Shown: piece by piece, positions 40,693-64,000 of the stretch
Layout: every line of letters begins with the position of its first letter
Numbering within the stretch: the stretch's first letter is position 1
Source of the DNA: Acanthochromis polyacanthus
Taxonomy: Eukaryota; Chordata; Actinopteri; Pomacentridae
Length of the DNA stretch: 64,000 bases
Assembly (NCBI RefSeq): GCF_021347895.1
Contig: NC_067119.1
Location: forward strand, 7,328,534 to 7,392,533
Direction: 5' to 3'
Made by a program: the position numbers and the translations under genes
Notes under the pieces: generated by a model
Database searches by the model: none
Told to the model about the DNA's origin: nothing
What the model saw: the letters and a program-made list of their open reading frames with translations, nothing else

Positions 40693-42968
40693 GCAGTAAA
40701 AACGTTTTTAAGGTACAAAATGATACAAAAAGATAATCAGAAGGGCAGTGCTACAAGTCACTCGATTTTTTTTGTCATGTCTGAGAAACGGTTCAAAATC
40801 CTGCAACAGTTTCAGTCTTCAAGGCTAGAGATGCACAGGTGTAATATAAAGATAAATATAGACATTTATATTTATTGCTGCAATTTATTTTTTTATGTAC
40901 CAAAGAAAAACTGGGAAAAAACCCTCTGTACATTAATGTACTGTGGCCACTCTTGATTCAGTCATTAATACTGCAGATGAAGCTCTGTTGGATGATACAT
41001 AAAGGCTCTTTTCACCAAATTTTGCAGCATAAGATTGTTCCTTCTTGCAAACACTTGGCTCTGAGCTTGATTATAAAAAACAGAAAACTCTTGGGGCAGA
41101 GTCCAATTACAGAAACATGCAGTAAATGTTTCTTCTGCACACATAAATTTTCCATAAAGAACATTTTACAGTAAATAATCAAGTCAGTGGTATAAACCAG
41201 CTTCACCACACCGACTTCCAGCATCAAATTCTGTCTGGTGAGCAACAATTTACAAATCCTTAAAAGAAACTCTTTGGTTCAACACCAGGTAGGAGTCAAT
41301 ACATTCAATTCTGGGCAACAATCAGATGTTCAGCTACAAATACGATTCAACACGTTTTCAGGCATTTTAAGCAATTTCAAGCCAACAGTAGGTGGGAAAC
41401 CAATCAGTTGCCTATTTGAGGCATGGAAAAGTAAAAATATAATGTTAAATATCATCACTGTGCAACTATAAAGCCACTTAGGAGTGTTTTTTAAAGCTAC
41501 AGCAGTCATATGAACATTTACAAAACGTTTGAAATGCCACTTGGCGATATTTAAAAAAAAGTTAGCTTTCGTAAACTGAGCTGCAGAAAACTTCATTTTT
41601 TAACATCATGCTTCTCGTTATATTTCTAGTTTGCATATAAATCACGAAGGCATCATCTGTGTTTTCTTTCTTTAGAGAGTGAAAGATGTGGAGACAAAGA
41701 GCCACTGAATGATCGATTACAACCACCACGCTGATTGTCAAATATACGGTACAGTAGTGAGCTAAAAGCAAATACATGGGATTTTAAATCATTACAAGTA
41801 CAACATTATGCACCAGATGTTGAAATGAGGTAAAATGAACAAGATTTGCATCATTGAAAGTCTACAGGAATGCTCTAAGTGGTGTTTCTAAGGCCCTGTT
41901 GTGCACTGAAGATGCTCAAATAGACGTTCAAGGACACAAATGTGAACCCAAACGTGCGCCTGAATGCATTAGCCTGTTAGCTCTGTAGTGTGTGTTCAGC
42001 ACGATGAACCTCCCAAACACAGGCAGATGTGGTTGATTTTCCCAAAGCAAACACCTCAGACAGAAGTCTCAATGAGGTGGAAATGTGCATTTTTCCTCTT
42101 TGCCAGTTTAATATCTGCTGCAGGCAAAATCATACATTCGGGAAGAGGCAAAATCTGCTCACTGAAGCTGCATTTAAGACGCATTCTGGTGCCAGGATTG
42201 AGCAAATTGCCTTCTAAACGGGATCTAGACAGAATATTAATGCATCCACTGTGAAAACAACACCATGAGTTTTTGGAAATGTTATTATTTTTTCACTTTT
42301 CGGGGTCAGATATGATAGAAGCACTTGATTTAGCTTCAATATATCATTACTCCTATTAATAAGAATTTGAATACTAAGAATGAAAAAACTGAGAAGTAGT
42401 CACTGCTGCCTGATTTTCAGCACCATAAAGGGTTAGATTTCTTAGTTGGCATAAAGATAACTAGCTTTTTTTCTTATCTTTTGAGCTAAAGTGGGTGAAA
42501 TTTATGATATTGCACCGTCACACTTCACCAATAATGGCAAGAACTGCATGCATGCAGCTTAATTAAAGTGATTTAGTGATTAATCGCCTTCACGCATGAA
42601 TCATTTATCAATAAAAGCCTAATTTTACACACGATTCATGTCAATGACGAGATAGAAAAATAGAAATGCATGAAATAAATATCATGTTGTCTGTATTTTG
42701 CAGCCTGGATACGTCCACTTTAAGGTGCTCCCTTTGAAAAACAACTCAAAAGAAAATTCATTTTCCTGTAAAGCTGCTCTGCAAAGGACAAGAGAAGACT
42801 TTGCAAAAAGCAGTACTTTATAATTAGTTTATTTGTTGGAACTAATGGGTTTTTTAATGGACAATAAAGAGAGATATCTAGAATAAGACCCTGGAAAGCA
42901 AAACGTATGGGTTGCCAGGTTGTGAAAAATCCCTTTCTGGGTATCCTCCTACAGTCCTGCTGGTTGTA

Positions 42969-43194
42969 TGGGGTGTCCTTAAAGTCTGGACACATAGGAA
43001 ATCTTATTCACTAGATTTTTTTGCCTCCACACATTAAATATGGCTAATATATTAAATATATATTTGATTAATTTTCATATATATTAAATTTAATATATTA
43101 AAAAAATAATATATTGAATAAAGTGTTGTTATAAATGTAATTTCCTGAAAATATGTATTTTTGCCTATGTGTCTAGGCTTTAGGGGACACCCTG
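42969..43194. mobile_element. Tc1/mariner-type MITE, 226 bp
   Basis: TA dinucleotides flank it (42967-42968 and 43195-43196). The left end, GGGGTGTCCTTAAAGTCTGG then ACACATAGG, pairs with a right end CCTATGTGTCTAGGC then TTTAGGGGACACCCTG, giving imperfect inverted repeats of about 30 bp. The core is A/T-rich (TATTAAATATATA words). There is no coding capacity. Confidence 0.8.
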
Positions 43195-43864
43195 TACATC
43201 ACTGGAAGGATGGATAAAGTTAACTCTCTGCACTTAAAATGACCTGTTGACTTTTGAATTATCCTGCTCAGTTTGACTCCTCACAGGATTACAGAGCGTC
43301 CACATAAACGGTGGTGGCTTTTCTAAAGACAGATTTTATGCAAAATAACTCAGAAGTTGGTCATATTTTCATTTGTTTTTGTTTTTTTTGTTTTTTTTGG
43401 GGGGGGGGTCTCTTCAGTATTTTAGTTCTAATAACACGAAGAAACCGTTTACAGCTTCTTTTTTATTTGCTGCATGAGTCTCTTTGTTGGGAGTAGTTTG
43501 ATTCAATCTCAGCTTTCAGAAGCTGGGAGAAGAAAAACTATTCAGCATTTCATGGCAACAAAAACAAACTTCTAGCAGGAAAATGTGTTTTCATTCTGTG
43601 AGCTCCTCAGATTTATCTTGCAATTTATCTTCCAAAGCCACACACTGGGATCCAGACGCTATTTGATAATGAGTAACTAATATCAGAGAAAGATTTACAT
43701 CCTCAAAAAAGGGGGTTATATTAACCTGGGAGAGTTTGTTGTAATTAATGGCTTATTTCTTTTCAAAACACTTCATTATAACCATAAACCTTAAAGTATA
43801 TGGTATGTTTCATTGCACAGTGGCATCAATGATTATCATTTAAATTAATCAAAAACAACATTTG

Positions 43865-43870
43865 TTTATT
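43865..43870 (-). terminator. Candidate poly(A) signal, proximal
   Basis: AATAAA on the minus strand, 1.0 kb downstream of the atp8b stop codon. The position is reasonable for a vertebrate 3' UTR, but the cleavage context is not distinctive. Confidence 0.35.
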
Positions 43871-44872
43871 TCTTCCAAATTCGTTAAAGTTTCATAAAAT
43901 TCTCTAAGCAACAACAAAAGTCCAAATATCTTTCAAATCCTGCGGTAAAAGCAATTTTCTTCTGCTGCTAAGGCACTGTGAAGAATAGGACCGCTACTAA
44001 TCAATATTTTTGATTAATTTATAGATTTTTTTTAAGTAGTTGTTTGCTCTGTAAAATGTCAAAAGTGTTTTCCAAAGCCTAAAACAATGTCTTCAAATGT
44101 CTTTCTTTGTCCACAACCCAAAGATATTCACTTTACTGTCATAGAGGAGGAAGTAAACTAGAAAATATCCATTGAATTTTGACATTTTCTTCCCTTAAAA
44201 CCTATTTAAACCAGCCAACAATTAATTTAATGGTCGATAATTTTTTCAATCAGTGCTCCTGTGAAGAAGATTTTCTGGGAGCAGTGTGAGCCACATTTTC
44301 TAGATTTTAAATTCTCCCACTCCCCGTCGATGCTGCCAAAGTGCCGACTGCTTGTACAGTTTTCAAGATAGGAAAATAAAATGCTTAAAAAAAGACTGGC
44401 ATAGGTATAAAATTAAAAGATTTCCTGCCACATGGCTTTGCTGGTCGTTTCCTCTGCACTAAGCCCGGCTGTGCATCTGGGCTCCCAGCGTTCACAAAGT
44501 CTGGGTCGCCTGTAAACACGATGACACTTCTGTTCCTCTCCTGTGGTTCCTACTGAGCAAGAATCGCCTGTTTCTGTTCCTGAAGACGTCATCCTCTCAC
44601 CTGCTGCTCTGCATGAGGCATGTTTCACATCAAACCCTCATGATCCAAAGAAAGCCACTTATCAGAAGCAGCTTTTTTTTTTTTTTTTGCTTTAGTTCCC
44701 TTTGGTTGTCAGAATGTGGAGCAAAAGTTTCCAAACCTCGTATTGGACAGATGAGAGACAGCTCATGGAAAGTTCTCTGGAAACAAGTTCAAACGGGAGC
44801 TTCAATAACTCCGGTGTGCATGTTCTTGTTCCTCCCAGATTTCCTCCAAACATAGATTCAGTCTGCTGCCCG

Positions 44873-63685
<18,813 letters not shown>

Positions 63686-63699
63686 CTGCGAACACAGAC

Positions 63700-64000
63700 A
63701 GATTCATCAGGTTTCTAATTCAGTGTACTACTGCAAACATACGTTATATTCATTACAAATATTACACTATTTTGTACATCTAACAAACTCTGTGCAATGT
63801 CAGTTTTTCTACACACAAGAATCTGTGCAATATTAGGATTTTTCTACTAATGGAAAAACTGTGCAATATAGATAAATTCTGTACAATATCAGTATTTCTT
63901 ATATTAATATTCTACTTATGAAAGAATCTGTGCTATGCTATTGATAAGCACAAGATACAGAGGAGTTGTTTCTGTGCAATATCCAAATGTTCCACATAGA
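63700..64000. repeat. Degenerate short tandem tract in atp8b intron
   Basis: Words such as TCTGTGCAATATCAGTATTTCT recur loosely every 35-60 bp up to the window edge (63796, 63820, 63853, 63877, 63924, 63971). It may be the tail region of a retroposon or a worn minisatellite. No exon is visible here. Confidence 0.5.

Larger units (their letters stand above)
35351..44872. other. Region between the two genes, including the atp8b 3' UTR
   Basis: About 9.5 kb lies between the DAPK promoter and the atp8b stop codon. It holds A/T-rich sequence, two SINE remnants, a poly(T) run near 40255-40274, a mariner-type MITE and an unknown length of atp8b 3' UTR. I see no convincing coding exon on either strand. 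Around 39340-39480 are repeated GGAAACAGGTGAG words in a G-rich stretch that I cannot assign. Confidence 0.6.

Noticed and set aside
44672..44688. Poly(T) run as evidence of a processed pseudogene or mRNA tail
   Set aside because: It lies about 200 bp past the flippase stop on the minus strand as a simple A-run, with no signal just before it and no gene-like sequence attached.

Overview
The window looks like nuclear DNA of a teleost fish. It has spliced vertebrate genes with GT-AG introns, long CA microsatellites, a Tc1 transposon with an intact reading frame, several copies of a tRNA-derived SINE of the kind common in ray-finned fish, and short inverted-repeat (MITE) elements with TTAA or TA target sites. 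No bacterial, phage or CRISPR feature is present.

Right half (44873 to the right edge), minus strand: 21 consecutive coding exons of a class-1 P4-ATPase (phospholipid flippase) of the ATP8B group. They join in one open frame of 1,060 residues ending in a stop. Every exon has AG/GT borders and the phases agree throughout. About 120-140 N-terminal residues lie beyond the right edge. The catalytic motifs (DGET, PISL, DKTGT, KGAD, TGDK, GDGANDV) and the C-terminal GYAFS autoinhibitory motif are intact. The paralogue is not settled; ATP8B4/ATP8B5-like fits best.

Middle (34236-34297 and the sequence just to its right), minus strand: a 62-nt first coding exon of a death-associated protein kinase (DAPK family, DAPK2-like), below a CpG-rich promoter. 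It ends in a strong splice donor. No second exon is recognisable to its left, so all of 1-34235 is most simply read as the start of a very long intron 1. The two genes lie head-to-tail on the same strand, separated by about 10.5 kb.

The rest is mobile and repetitive DNA. The most interesting items are: (1) a 583-bp element in the last atp8b intron with 19-bp terminal inverted repeats and a 9-bp target duplication, carrying the N-terminal ATPase piece of a RecQ-like helicase broken by an 8-bp tandem duplication; (2) a young Tc1 element with an open 344-codon DD34E transposase and 213-bp IR/DR ends, itself split by a SINE with a perfect 13-bp target duplication and ending about 50 bp from an atp8b splice donor; (3) two 524-bp TTAA MITEs in opposite orientation, one with a 79-bp near-perfect palindrome; (4) a four-unit diverged tandem array just inside dapk intron 1. 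All calls come from reading the sequence; no alignment or database search was run.
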